Shown here: one piece after another, positions 8,358-16,742 of the stretch
Layout: every line of letters starts with the position of its first letter
How positions within the stretch are numbered: the stretch's first letter is position 1
From: Veillonella infantium
GTDB taxonomy: Bacteria; Bacillota; Negativicutes; Veillonellales; Veillonellaceae
Assembly: GCF_002959895.1 (NCBI RefSeq)
Contig: NZ_PPDD01000001.1
Location: 1 to 64,000 of the forward strand
Direction of reading: 5' to 3'
DNA length: 64,000 bases
Translations under genes and position numbers: made by a program
Notes under the pieces: generated by a model
The model's input: the letters and a program-made list of their open reading frames with translations, nothing else
Told to the model about the DNA's origin: nothing
The model's database searches: none

Positions 8358-9788
8358 CTATCGAATATTAAATCCTGTTGTTAAACAACATCTACGACGT
8401 CGCGCAAAGCAACGAGCCGATGTAGTAGATTCCCCAGTAGGTGTAGCAATTGTAAAGGTTGTCGTCCCCTCACCACTAAATCCAAGCCCTGCATAGGACG
8501 GACCATTCTTAACAAAAATGGAAGTTTTCATTTTACGAGCCATCCGGTTGAGACGTTCCATATTCAAGGAATGCATTGTGGCCGTATGATGTAAGCCTGC
8601 TTCTAACATCAAGCATACATCAAGACCTTCGTCAAAGCTATCTACTGTAACAACAGGTAAAATAGGCATTAACATCTCAATTACTGCAAAGGGATGATTT
8701 TTTGGAGCCCGCATGATAATTAACCGTGGATCACCATTGTACGGAATATGTGCTGCATCAAGAATAACGCTTGCATTTTTACCGACAAATTTTTTGTTTG
8801 GTGTTCCATTCGGTAACACTGTTAAATCGACTAGGCGTTGAACATCTTGTTTATTTTCAAGGAGAACACAACCTGCTTTTACCATTTCTTGAACTAGCTG
8901 TGGCTCGATTTGGCGCATGGCTACAACGCTCTTTTCAGCGATACATAGAATATTATTATCTAGACTAGCGCCAAGAACAATATCTTGAGCGGCCTTTTTA
9001 ATATCTGCCGTTTCATCTACAAAGGCCGGTGGATTGCCTGCACCAGCACCAATAACCTTTTTACCACTTTGAAGGGCTTGTTTTACTACGCCAGGACCTC
9101 CAGTAACAACTAATAGGCTCACATCTGGATGTAGCATCATCTCTTGAGCAGACTCAATAGATGGTTCTCGAAGTGTAACAATAAGGTTTTCAATACCAAT
9201 CGATTTGGCGATGATTTGATTAAGTTCACTAACTAGCAATCGACTAAGATGCTTAGCACCAGGATGAACACTAAAGAATACAGCATTCCCTGCGGCTAGC
9301 ATACCTATTGTATTACATATTAATGTTTCCGCTGGATTCGTACTTGGCGTAACAGCACCAATAACACCATAAGCAGACAATTCGTATAATGTCATACCAT
9401 TATCGCCTGTTTCACACTCTGTAACGAGATCTTCTACGCCCGGTGTTTTATCGAGTGTTAGATTTAATTTTAGTACTTTATCCGCAACGCGACCCATCCC
9501 CGTTTCTTCAACGGTTTTCTGAGCCAACTCTTGTACTCGTGGACGCATGGCAGCACGGATGTCTGCTATTACCTTTTCACGGGTTGCTAAGGTGCAATCT
9601 TCAAAGCGCGCTTGTGCTGCTTTTGCAGCTTGAATTGCTTCATCAACTGTATCAAATACACCTGGCTCAACTTGACCTCTAGGCGCTTGTTTAATAGGTT
9701 GTGATGAGGCCATTTCTTGCTTTTGCCCCTGTAATACATCTATAACCATGGAGCGGATCATTTCTTTCAACTGTGTATTGTTTTCCAT
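8358..9788 (-). CDS. pduP: CoA-acylating propionaldehyde dehydrogenase
   Basis: This 476-residue aldehyde dehydrogenase-fold enzyme is of the PduP/EutE type. It converts propionaldehyde, CoA and NAD+ to propionyl-CoA. The catalytic cysteine lies in DNNILCIAEK, the nucleotide region includes VTGGPGVVKQAL, and the tail is arginine-rich as in PduP. The N-terminus (ENNTQLKEMIRSMVIDVL) can form a short amphipathic helix, followed by a flexible linker; in PduP of Salmonella such a helix targets the enzyme into the shell. The ATG at 9788 was chosen because it gives 6-nt spacing from GGAGG; the ATG just before it is also possible. Confidence 0.92.
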   Translation of the reverse strand: MENNTQLKEMIRSMVIDVLQGQKQEMASSQPIKQAPRGQVEPGVFDTVDEAIQAAKAAQARFEDCTLATREKVIADIRAAMRPRVQELAQKTVEETGMGRVADKVLKLNLTLDKTPGVEDLVTECETGDNGMTLYELSAYGVIGAVTPSTNPAETLICNTIGMLAAGNAVFFSVHPGAKHLSRLLVSELNQIIAKSIGIENLIVTLREPSIESAQEMMLHPDVSLLVVTGGPGVVKQALQSGKKVIGAGAGNPPAFVDETADIKKAAQDIVLGASLDNNILCIAEKSVVAMRQIEPQLVQEMVKAGCVLLENKQDVQRLVDLTVLPNGTPNKKFVGKNASVILDAAHIPYNGDPRLIIMRAPKNHPFAVIEMLMPILPVVTVDSFDEGLDVCLMLEAGLHHTATMHSLNMERLNRMARKMKTSIFVKNGPSYAGLGFSGEGTTTFTIATPTGESTTSARCFARRRRCCLTTGFNIR

Positions 9789-9919
9789 CATGAACCTCCA
9801 TATAGGTTGCATTGCTGATGCAATGACCATGTCAACTAACGGTGTACACAATCAAGGATACATTCATGATGTGACACAATAACTAGGTTTAACTCTGGCA
9901 CCAGCTATTTCCTATACAA
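9789..9919. other. Short gap between pduN and pduP
   Basis: About 130 bp of non-coding sequence, the largest gap inside the operon. It includes the pduP ribosome binding site. I see no clear terminator or promoter in it. Confidence 0.4.
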
Positions 9920-10186
9920 TTATTTTTCAAAACTATCAATAATACCCACAATAGCACAATCTACTGCGGTGCCTTTATCATCTTCGAAAATATGCCGTGC
10001 CGATGAGCCTCGAGTTAGAAGCACATATTCACCTTCACCAGCACATACTGTATCGACGGCGATTTCTATGCGCCCCGTCAACTCTTGTTCTCCATCGAGA
10101 ATATCAACCATCATCAGTTTCATTCCCTTTAGAGATTCATGCTTTTGAGTAGATACAATACTACCCACAACTTTACCGACTTGCAT
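9920..10186 (-). CDS. pduN: Microcompartment vertex protein, EutN/CcmL type
   Basis: This 88-residue protein of the pentameric bacterial microcompartment vertex family (BMC-P) has the typical opening MQVGKVVGSIVSTQKHESLKG and a central GEYVLLTRGSSAR segment. Pentamers cap the corners of the polyhedral shell. The ATG at 10186 matches the family N-terminus; a TTG 18 nt upstream is in frame but would add an atypical extension. It overlaps the end of pduM by 14 nt, which suggests translational coupling. Confidence 0.9.
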   Translation of the reverse strand: MQVGKVVGSIVSTQKHESLKGMKLMMVDILDGEQELTGRIEIAVDTVCAGEGEYVLLTRGSSARHIFEDDKGTAVDCAIVGIIDSFEK

Positions 10187-10664
10187 ACTTCTCGTTCCCT
10201 TCAATTATTGTGATACCTAAGCGCTCGATTTCATCTCGAGCAGCCATGGTAAACCGTTGTCCCCTATATATGACGATAATAGACTGACTTTCACAAGATT
10301 TAACAAAAGAGGTCGTTATCCACGCTTGATGACTGGCATATATAGGACGACCAAATTTATCTAGAAATTTGATAGGCCAATCTAGAATGACTGATGGATT
10401 CATCAACGAGGTTACAGGAACTGCTAGGTGTATCGTCACCTCACAGTCATAGGCTAATGCACGATGCAAATAGGCAACCCAAGGCACCAATCTATCGCAC
10501 ATTAACTCTCGTATATGACCATAATCTATACCACTGAAAGAAATGAGTTGATTCTGCAACAATATATGCTCATCATAGCTATTGCACTCTGTGACCATAA
10601 AAGTAGCAGTGGATGTCATGCGCTTTTCTAGGCGTTCTAGCACCAGTTTAACTAATGCATCCAT
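10173..10664 (-). CDS. pduM: PduM-like microcompartment protein
   Basis: This 163-residue protein matches PduM by length, position (between eutJ and pduN) and sequence style (LVPWVAYLHRALAYDCEVTIHLA; ASHQAWITTSFVKSC). PduM is required for proper Pdu compartment assembly in Salmonella; its biochemical role is not settled. The N-terminus MDALVKLVLERLEKRM is a predicted amphipathic helix like the targeting helices of its neighbours. The start at 10664 follows GGAAGTGAG; a TTG 24 nt upstream is in frame. The eutJ stop codon is one base away. Confidence 0.8.
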   Translation of the reverse strand: MDALVKLVLERLEKRMTSTATFMVTECNSYDEHILLQNQLISFSGIDYGHIRELMCDRLVPWVAYLHRALAYDCEVTIHLAVPVTSLMNPSVILDWPIKFLDKFGRPIYASHQAWITTSFVKSCESQSIIVIYRGQRFTMAARDEIERLGITIIEGNEKYASR

Positions 10665-10665
10665 A

Positions 10666-11502
10666 TTAATGCTCACTTCCCATGGCAATCCCTAAGGGCG
10701 TTACAAATTCTGGATACAGTGGCTTATGAACAGGTAACCCTATATATTGACTGAAAGTCTTTGTGAACTCCTCAAAATTAGAGGCGCCGCCCACAACAAC
10801 AATAGGAGTCCCCTTTTCATAGCCGCCCTCATGTAACGCACGCTTAGAAATAGCTGCCATTTTTTCAACTACAGGCCGTATGGTTGCATATACATCACGT
10901 TTATTCGCTTCATTGCGCTTATAAGCTTCCGCTTCAGGAATAGAGATGCCATAGGCCCCGCTAATAACAAGGTTCATATGGGTACCTCCTGTAGGCTCAT
11001 CTACGGTATATACAACTCGGCCATCTTTTAAAATGCTTATGCCCGTAGTACCACCACCGACGTCGATAACAGCGCCATCGGTGATTCCTAGCACATTAGC
11101 AGCAGCGGTAGGCTCGTCTAAAATGCAGGTTACTTCAAAACCGGCACTTTCAAGAACATGACCTACTACCTCTTTATTCTTGCCTATCGTTCCAGGTGGA
11201 ACAGCTGCTGCGGCATATACAAGCTCTGTGCCTAAGGCAGCTTCCGCCTTAGCCTTTAAAGCTCTCGTAATTGTAACAGCTCCTACATAGTCAACTACAA
11301 GGCCATCTCGAATAGATTCGTTGTATTCAAAAGCACCATATATAGGTTTACCTTTATCGTTTACTACGGATAGGACAATAGATGATGTACCAAGGTCAAT
11401 TCCTACGCGCAAATTTTTTTGATTATGAGAGCTCACTTGTTTAGACTCTACAAGATCAGAGAACTCTTGCAAGGTATTATTTGCCTTTTTCAAACCTTTC
11501 AT
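10666..11502 (-). CDS. eutJ: EutJ-family ASKHA chaperone-like protein
   Basis: This is about 278 residues of an actin/Hsp70-fold ATPase. It has a phosphate-1 loop (VGIDLGTSSIVLSVV), a phosphate-2 region (GAVIDVGGGTTGISIL) and an adenosine motif (IVVVGGASNFEEF). EutJ is the presumed chaperone of ethanolamine compartments. It is not part of the Salmonella pdu operon, so its presence makes this a hybrid-type locus. Two adjacent ATGs (11505, 11502) are possible; 11502 has better spacing from AGGTG. It sits between pduL and pduM. Confidence 0.88.
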   Translation of the reverse strand: MKGLKKANNTLQEFSDLVESKQVSSHNQKNLRVGIDLGTSSIVLSVVNDKGKPIYGAFEYNESIRDGLVVDYVGAVTITRALKAKAEAALGTELVYAAAAVPPGTIGKNKEVVGHVLESAGFEVTCILDEPTAAANVLGITDGAVIDVGGGTTGISILKDGRVVYTVDEPTGGTHMNLVISGAYGISIPEAEAYKRNEANKRDVYATIRPVVEKMAAISKRALHEGGYEKGTPIVVVGGASNFEEFTKTFSQYIGLPVHKPLYPEFVTPLGIAMGSEH

Positions 11503-11515
11503 CATATCACCTACT

Positions 11516-12136
11516 TTACTGTACAATTCTCGCCATTACTGTACCTTGTACATTGGCAGCATTTGCCTCATCTGTATCAATATGGAGTTCTAGAACAAAT
11601 CCCGGTACGGCTCGAACGATGACATCACCAAATACAGTTGTGCGCTCTGATGTTTGAATTTCAACATTTACGCTGTCGCCATCGTTTACAGAAAGCCGTT
11701 TCGCATCATCAGGAGACATATGAATATGCCGTTTTGCAACGATGCAAATAGGTTTTGTAATTTCCCCATTTTCAGTACATAGAGTAATCTCTACGGCTGA
11801 TTCTAAATGACCAGATAGCACAATAGGAGGTTTTATACCCAATGCACGGGCATCGGTCAAAGATACCTCTACTTGTGACTGTTTTCTAAGAGGACCTAAT
11901 ACGCGGACATTTTGAATGACCCCTTTAGGCCCCACTAAAGTAACTGTTTGTTCTGAAGCAAACTCTCCAGTTTGTTTTAAGTCACTTTTTTTAGTAATAG
12001 CCTGGTTAGGGAATAATATATCCCAGTCCTCCTGACATAGATGGACATGTCTATTGCTCACACCTACGGGAATGGACGATTCGAACATGGCTTCGATCAC
12101 TTCTCGTACGATAGCACGAATCTGTTCCCGATCCAT
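11516..12136 (-). CDS. pduL: Phosphate propanoyltransferase
   Basis: This 206-residue PduL-type phosphotransacylase converts propionyl-CoA and phosphate to propionyl-phosphate and recycles CoA within the shell. Both histidine-rich zinc-binding segments are present (SNRHVHL near residue 27, KRHIHM near 135), as is the C-terminal LHIDTDEANA. The first 20 residues (MDREQIRAIVREVIEAMF) look like a shell-targeting amphipathic helix. No PduW propionate kinase is encoded here, so ATP recovery from propionyl-phosphate must use an enzyme elsewhere. It starts 6 nt after the preceding shell gene. Confidence 0.93.
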   Translation of the reverse strand: MDREQIRAIVREVIEAMFESSIPVGVSNRHVHLCQEDWDILFPNQAITKKSDLKQTGEFASEQTVTLVGPKGVIQNVRVLGPLRKQSQVEVSLTDARALGIKPPIVLSGHLESAVEITLCTENGEITKPICIVAKRHIHMSPDDAKRLSVNDGDSVNVEIQTSERTTVFGDVIVRAVPGFVLELHIDTDEANAANVQGTVMARIVQ

Positions 12137-12142
12137 AAGCCA

Positions 12143-12418
12143 TTATCCTTTCTTAGGTAAGATTAATTCTACATCGCTATGAGGGCGTGGAATAACGTGA
12201 GTAGATACTACTTCACCTACTTTTTGTGCTGCTGCACAGCCCGCATCAACAGCCGCTTTTACAGCGCCTACATCACCGCGAACCATTACTGTTACAAGAC
12301 CGGAACCGATTTTTTCAGTACCTTCTAATGTAACGTTAGCTGCTTTTACCATTGCGTCAGCCGCTTCAATTGCGCCTACTAAACCTTTTGTTTCTACCAT
12401 GCCTAATGCGTTATTCAT
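12143..12418 (-). CDS. pduJ: BMC-H shell hexamer, PduJ/PduA type
   Basis: This 91-residue single-domain BMC shell protein has the [20 protein letters not shown] opening and a KIGSGLV pore loop, with the serine that lines the pore in PduA. Hexamers tile the compartment facets and admit propanediol. It differs from the second PduA-type gene (13756-14037) at only a limited number of positions. The name pduJ reflects its place after pduK and before pduL; PduA and PduJ cannot be separated on sequence alone. AAAGGAG precedes the ATG. Confidence 0.9.
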   Translation of the reverse strand: MNNALGMVETKGLVGAIEAADAMVKAANVTLEGTEKIGSGLVTVMVRGDVGAVKAAVDAGCAAAQKVGEVVSTHVIPRPHSDVELILPKKG

Positions 12419-12444
12419 GATAATCTCCTTTATTATTTACTACT

Positions 12445-12888
12445 TTATTTCTTTTTAGGGTTGTTCTTTGGTGTTGTTTTCTTTGTACCTGTTGATTTAG
12501 AACTTTTCGGTTCTATAATCGTGGATACTATCTCATCTAACACCTCAACAACCTTTTCATCTAATTTGGGTTTCTCTGTTCCATCAGCTACCTTAGCCGG
12601 CTTATCTGTAAAATCATCATTAAAGGATTCTACTAAACCTTCTGCAGGTCGAGGAATTACTTTGTGAGCTACATACAAGTTCATACCTTTTGTAATCGCT
12701 ATACCTGTTTGAACAGCTGCTTCAACAGCTGCCACATCACCAGTTACCTTTACGGTCATCCAGCCAAGTCCTCTCGCCTTTTCTATTCCTATGAGCCGTA
12801 CATTTGCAGCTTTAACCATTGCATCTGATGCGGTGATAGCCCCCAGCAAACCAGCTACTTCTAGTAACCCTAGTGAATCTTTCACCAT
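12445..12888 (-). CDS. pduK: BMC-H shell protein with C-terminal extension, PduK type
   Basis: This 147-residue protein has an N-terminal BMC domain (about residues 1-88, SLGLLEVAGLLGAITASDAM) followed by an extension of about 60 residues. The extension contains a predicted acidic/hydrophobic helix (DEKVVEVLDEIVSTII) and a lysine-rich end (KKTTPKNNPKKK). PduK is a minor shell protein whose role is unclear. The extension here contains no cysteine, so it cannot hold a metal cluster through Cys ligands. It lies between pduB-long and pduJ, with GGAGGTGG before the ATG. Confidence 0.8.
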   Translation of the reverse strand: MVKDSLGLLEVAGLLGAITASDAMVKAANVRLIGIEKARGLGWMTVKVTGDVAAVEAAVQTGIAITKGMNLYVAHKVIPRPAEGLVESFNDDFTDKPAKVADGTEKPKLDEKVVEVLDEIVSTIIEPKSSKSTGTKKTTPKNNPKKK

Positions 12889-12910
12889 GCCACCTCCCGA
12901 CGTTTATTCA

Positions 12911-13753
12911 TTAGATGATGTAAGCATTACCTTTGTTTTTAGGTCTTTCTCCCATAGTTTCTAGTAACGCTAACCCCACATCACGTGCTGCTTTTACAGC
13001 TTGTTTAACAGCGCCAGAGTCACCAGAAATTAGTAAAACAACTTCATTAGACATATCTGAGCTCGATGGAGACTGATAATCTACCACATCTACATTAGCT
13101 GATTTAACTGCTGTATCTGCCATAACTACACCTATTGCTGCTGGGGCACCTACTAATAACCCAAAGGCTTTACCTTCTGGTGTCCCAAAAGCAGTGACTA
13201 AGGCTTCTCCTGCACGCGCTGTATATTGGACCTCCACATGGCCTGCGTCATTCATATATACTTCGCCAAAGGTGCGTTCTAATTCACGTAATGCTACTTC
13301 CACAGAACGTCTTACATCGGATACGTCATCGCCACCAAATATGATAAGGGAACCAGAACCAGCGCCACCTTTCATATCACGGGCCAGTTCAATGCTAACA
13401 ATCTCTGTATTCGTTGCTTTTACAGCTTCATCAGCGGCCATAATTTGCGGCCCTGCACCTGTACGTGAACCTAAGATACCGATGGATCGATATGACTTAG
13501 TGAGCTTCATAGCTTCCAATACTTGACTATCAACATTGGCAATTACGAGACCAATTGTATCGCCTGTTGTAGTGCTACCTACGTGTTCAGTAATCATAGA
13601 AGTTTGTAGTTGACTTACAGCAGGTGAACTTACATGTGCCGAAGCACATGATGCATTACTAGTGGCGCCTGAAGTTTTGCTTAAATCAGCACTATCGATA
13701 CGCATCAATACGCGCTTTAAAATCTCGTCTACCAGACTTTTAGTATCGGCCAT
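12911..13753 (-). CDS. pduB: Tandem-BMC trimeric shell protein, long PduB form
   Basis: This 280-residue protein has two fused BMC domains (BMC-T), about residues 62-275, matching the other pduB gene closely (GDTIGLVIANVDSQVLEAM; GAGPQIMAADEAVKATNTE). It carries an extra N-terminal region of about 55 residues: a helix (MADTKSLVDEILKRVLMRI) plus a Ser/Ala-rich linker. In Salmonella one gene makes long PduB and short PduB' from two starts, and the extension binds cargo to the shell. Here the long form has its own gene. It sits 2 nt after the PduA-type gene and is probably translationally coupled to it. Confidence 0.9.
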   Translation of the reverse strand: MADTKSLVDEILKRVLMRIDSADLSKTSGATSNASCASAHVSSPAVSQLQTSMITEHVGSTTTGDTIGLVIANVDSQVLEAMKLTKSYRSIGILGSRTGAGPQIMAADEAVKATNTEIVSIELARDMKGGAGSGSLIIFGGDDVSDVRRSVEVALRELERTFGEVYMNDAGHVEVQYTARAGEALVTAFGTPEGKAFGLLVGAPAAIGVVMADTAVKSANVDVVDYQSPSSSDMSNEVVLLISGDSGAVKQAVKAARDVGLALLETMGERPKNKGNAYII

Positions 13754-13755
13754 AA

Positions 13756-14037
13756 TTATTCACCCTTTGTTGGTAAAATACCTTCTACATCTTTATGTGG
13801 TCTTGGAATTACATGAGTAGAGATAACAATGCCTACCCGTTCTGCAGCAGCTGCACCTGCGTCTACAGCAGCTTTTACAGCACCTACATCACCACGAACC
13901 ATAACAGTAACGAGACCAGAGCCAATTTTTTCATTGCCTACGAGTTCCACATTAGCTGCTTTAAGCATTGCATCAGCTGCTTCAATAGCACCTACTAGAC
14001 CCTTAGTTTCCACCATACCTAATGCTTCTTGTGTCAT
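13756..14037 (-). CDS. pduA: BMC-H shell hexamer, PduA/PduJ type
   Basis: This 93-residue major shell protein has a single BMC domain, the KIGSGLV pore loop and the conserved [13 protein letters not shown] end. It is a close paralog of the gene at 12143-12418. It is the first shell hexamer gene met after the cofactor genes; unlike Salmonella, no pduA precedes pduB at the head of the operon. AAAGGAG lies upstream. The pduA label, rather than pduJ, is positional and tentative. Confidence 0.9.
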   Translation of the reverse strand: MTQEALGMVETKGLVGAIEAADAMLKAANVELVGNEKIGSGLVTVMVRGDVGAVKAAVDAGAAAAERVGIVISTHVIPRPHKDVEGILPTKGE

Positions 14038-14081
14038 CTGTTTTCTCTCCTTTTACAAAACATAGAGCAAAGATTACAAAT

Positions 14082-15089
14082 TTATTTTTCTAATAGTTCC
14101 ACCATGGTACCTATATTCATAAAAGCAAAGTGCGCTGTTTTAAGTAGTTGTACCATGAGTACAGCACCAGTACCTTCACCTAACGCCATTTGTCCATGGA
14201 TTGGAACTTCATCAAGACGAATATTGGCATAAGCCAATGCTGCGGCCATCCCTACCTCGCGAGAATAATGAGATGGAATACCGTATAATGGAGCGTCTCC
14301 ATTCATTTGAGTAGCACAAGCCATGGCAACTGCTGTAATATATCCATCGATTACAAATGGGATATGTAAGTCTGTACAAGCTACCATAGCACCTGTAATC
14401 GCGGCTATATCAAAGCCACCTACGCGGCTAATTACCTCTTTAGGACTATTTAAGTGTCCCTTATGATGAGATAATGCAGTACGTACAAACTCTCGTTTTT
14501 GATTCATGTACGCCTCTTCATCAGGGCCAGATCCAGGACCTACAGTTATCCGTGGGTCTAGTTTTGTAAGACCACTCAGGACAGCTGCTGAAGTAGTCGT
14601 ATTACCAACACCCATTTCGCCAAAGGAAAATAGATTGATACCCGATTCTGCATAGTAAACAACTCTGTTATATCCAGCTTGATATGCTAGGTCAAACTCT
14701 TCAGCACTCATAGCAGCACCATCTAATATATTCTTTGTGCCTTGAGCTACCTTTCGATTTATCCCAATACCTTGTGGGCACGCAATGCCTACATCTACCA
14801 CTTCATAAGGAATATGGTTAAAGATACAGTAATTAGCAACTGCACTTTTACCATCAATCATATTCTGAGACTGTTTGCGAGTAATCTCATAGTTATAACC
14901 GATTAGGCCATCTACGGAAATACCATTATCTGCAGAAAAGATAATATGCTGAGCCTGAATCTCAGGTTTCATATCTTGCCAAGCGAGACACATTTTTTTG
15001 AAATATCGTTCCCATAGACCCAAGCTTTTTGGAATGATCGCCTTATTTAAAATAAATTGATTAAGTTGTTCTTCAAACACTTTGTCCAT
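14082..15089 (-). CDS. cobT: CobT-like nucleotide:base phosphoribosyltransferase inside pdu operon
   Basis: This 335-residue CobT family protein activates the lower ligand base of cobamides (B12). The catalytic GEGTGA glutamate near the C-terminus and the GEMGVGNTTTSA phosphate-binding loop are present. The N-terminal base-pocket region reads SADNGISVDGLIGYNYEITR instead of the usual A(G)DHGV...SAYP-EVT pattern, which suggests a different base preference. Phenolic bases are used by the related ArsAB of Sporomusa, also in Negativicutes, but this is only an inference. A paralog lies at 27666-28703. ATG 15089 follows GAAGG; pduV ends 18 nt upstream. Confidence 0.85.
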   Translation of the reverse strand: MDKVFEEQLNQFILNKAIIPKSLGLWERYFKKMCLAWQDMKPEIQAQHIIFSADNGISVDGLIGYNYEITRKQSQNMIDGKSAVANYCIFNHIPYEVVDVGIACPQGIGINRKVAQGTKNILDGAAMSAEEFDLAYQAGYNRVVYYAESGINLFSFGEMGVGNTTTSAAVLSGLTKLDPRITVGPGSGPDEEAYMNQKREFVRTALSHHKGHLNSPKEVISRVGGFDIAAITGAMVACTDLHIPFVIDGYITAVAMACATQMNGDAPLYGIPSHYSREVGMAAALAYANIRLDEVPIHGQMALGEGTGAVLMVQLLKTAHFAFMNIGTMVELLEK

Positions 15090-15107
15090 GGAAAAACCTT
15101 CTTTCAA

Positions 15108-15548
15108 CTAACCGTATATGTAGTTACATAATTGTTTTAACGACTCTTCGTCGTGAACTGATATTTCAAAAATCTTAGTGGCTCCCGCTAGTTTAAGATT
15201 GCGCCGAGGCGCTTCAACATCTTTACCCATATCCACCTTTGATACAACCCCTATAACCTCACGATTTAAGGAGTTTCCAAAATTTGGTGGGAATATGGTT
15301 GTTTCATCACCTGCAGGAATCATGAAAATCACTATGTCCGCATCATAGGCGTGCAAGATAATGCCTCGATAGTAATTAGGATTCTCCATATATTCTCCAG
15401 GGGTATCGATGAAGTTTCCTACTCTCGTTATGGCTTGTGTCTTATGATACGTAGCCGAGCCATGAGTAATCGTATCTGCTAATGTAGTCTTACCACAACC
15501 GCTACGACCTACTAGAAGGATGCGTTTTTCTTTCTTTTCGGTGCTCAT
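15108..15548 (-). CDS. pduV: PduV/EutP-type small GTPase
   Basis: This 146-residue Ras-like P-loop protein has a Walker A motif (GRSGCGKTTL, residues 14-23), a DTPGEY switch-II motif and a SKVD guanine-specificity motif. PduV and EutP associate with microcompartments; PduV of Salmonella affects compartment movement, while some EutP proteins act as acetate kinases. The exact role here is unknown. It lies 13 nt after pduU, preceded by AAAGGG. Confidence 0.88.
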   Translation of the reverse strand: MSTEKKEKRILLVGRSGCGKTTLADTITHGSATYHKTQAITRVGNFIDTPGEYMENPNYYRGIILHAYDADIVIFMIPAGDETTIFPPNFGNSLNREVIGVVSKVDMGKDVEAPRRNLKLAGATKIFEISVHDEESLKQLCNYIYG

Positions 15549-15561
15549 AATTACCCTTTCA

Positions 15562-15924
15562 TTAGGATCTTGTTAAATCCGTTGGGAAGAATCCTAATAT
15601 GCGTTGCAGACCTTCAATTACGCTGCGCAAAGCAGATTCAACAGCAGATACATCACCAGTTATGAGAAGTGCCCCTGAAAATCTATCGATGAAACCGATT
15701 TCGATATCACCAGATTTACTTGCAATATCGGCTGCAATAATGGTCCCTTCGCCAGGTGTTATGGTAAGAATTCCAATGGCATTGCGCCCTTTTTCCTCAA
15801 GCCCCATTTTTCTAAATAGATCTGGCTTAGGATTGGCAATAACATGGGCTATCGTAACCTGCTTTCCAGGTACAAACTCTTGTATGATGCGCTGTTTTGC
15901 ATCAATTACCTCTTGAAAGGCCAT
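15562..15924 (-). CDS. pduU: Circularly permuted BMC-H shell protein
   Basis: This 120-residue permuted BMC protein is of the PduU/EutS type, recognised from [21 protein letters not shown] and [18 protein letters not shown]. Its hexamers have a beta-barrel cap that closes the pore. A GGAGGAG site precedes the ATG. An 85-bp gap with a weak hairpin (15958-15982) separates it from pduF upstream. Confidence 0.92.
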   Translation of the reverse strand: MAFQEVIDAKQRIIQEFVPGKQVTIAHVIANPKPDLFRKMGLEEKGRNAIGILTITPGEGTIIAADIASKSGDIEIGFIDRFSGALLITGDVSAVESALRSVIEGLQRILGFFPTDLTRS

Positions 15925-16009
15925 ATAATCTCCTCCTAATGTAATATGTATTCTTTAAACTATACTGACATGTTATAGTTTGTCGTTGTTTTATATACTC
16001 TAGCTATAG

Positions 16010-16732
16010 TTAAGGTGCCACTAATTGGAAGAACAACACGGCTAAGCTTGCCCCAATCAATGGGCCAATAAATGGTACCCATGCATATTGCCAGTTCGCA
16101 GTTCCTTTATTAGGAATCGGTAATAAGAAATATGCTAATCGCGGACCAAAGTCACGGGCTGGATTTAATGCATATCCAGTAGTTGCACCAAAGGACATAC
16201 CAATGGATGCTACCAAAATACCGATGACCATAGGTGCTAAACCATCGGCCATTTTTCCTAAGCAGAGAATCGCTAGCATAAACATAAATGTTGCTATGAT
16301 TTCAGATATCAAATTGAAAGGTTTATTATCGATTGCTGGACCTGTTGCAAAAATCCCTACACAGTTTCCTTCGTCAGGACCGGTTACTTTAAAGTGTGGA
16401 TAATAGAATAATGCAGCAATGGCAGCGCCTGTAAAACCACCTGCAATTTGAGCTATGGACATGGGAATGACTTGATCCCAAGGGAATATACCTGCTACAG
16501 CAAGAGCAAAGGTAACGGCAGGGTTCAAATGCCCCGGGCCACCAAGTGTAATCCCTACATATACACCAAAGGCTACGGCAAATGCCCATCCGAAGATAAT
16601 GTGTAGCCAGTTAGTACCAAAAATACTAACAATGGTTTTCTTTAACAAGATAGATGCATTGGTAGTATTACCAAATGCAATTAAAACGGCAGTACCAACA
16701 AACTCACTAATATACATTTGCGTTACGTCCAT
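16010..16732 (-). CDS. pduF: Propanediol diffusion facilitator
   Basis: This 240-residue aquaglyceroporin (MIP family) has six hydrophobic helices and both signature NPA half-helices: HLNPAVT near residue 67 and ALNPARD near 187. The Asp after the second NPAR is typical of glycerol-type facilitators. It lets 1,2-propanediol cross the cytoplasmic membrane. In Salmonella pduF is upstream and divergent with pocR; here it is embedded in the operon between pduO and pduU. ATG 16732 has GAGG 8 nt upstream; an in-frame GTG at 16741 is the alternative. Confidence 0.9.
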   Translation of the reverse strand: MDVTQMYISEFVGTAVLIAFGNTTNASILLKKTIVSIFGTNWLHIIFGWAFAVAFGVYVGITLGGPGHLNPAVTFALAVAGIFPWDQVIPMSIAQIAGGFTGAAIAALFYYPHFKVTGPDEGNCVGIFATGPAIDNKPFNLISEIIATFMFMLAILCLGKMADGLAPMVIGILVASIGMSFGATTGYALNPARDFGPRLAYFLLPIPNKGTANWQYAWVPFIGPLIGASLAVLFFQLVAP

Positions 16733-16742
16733 TGTTTTCACC

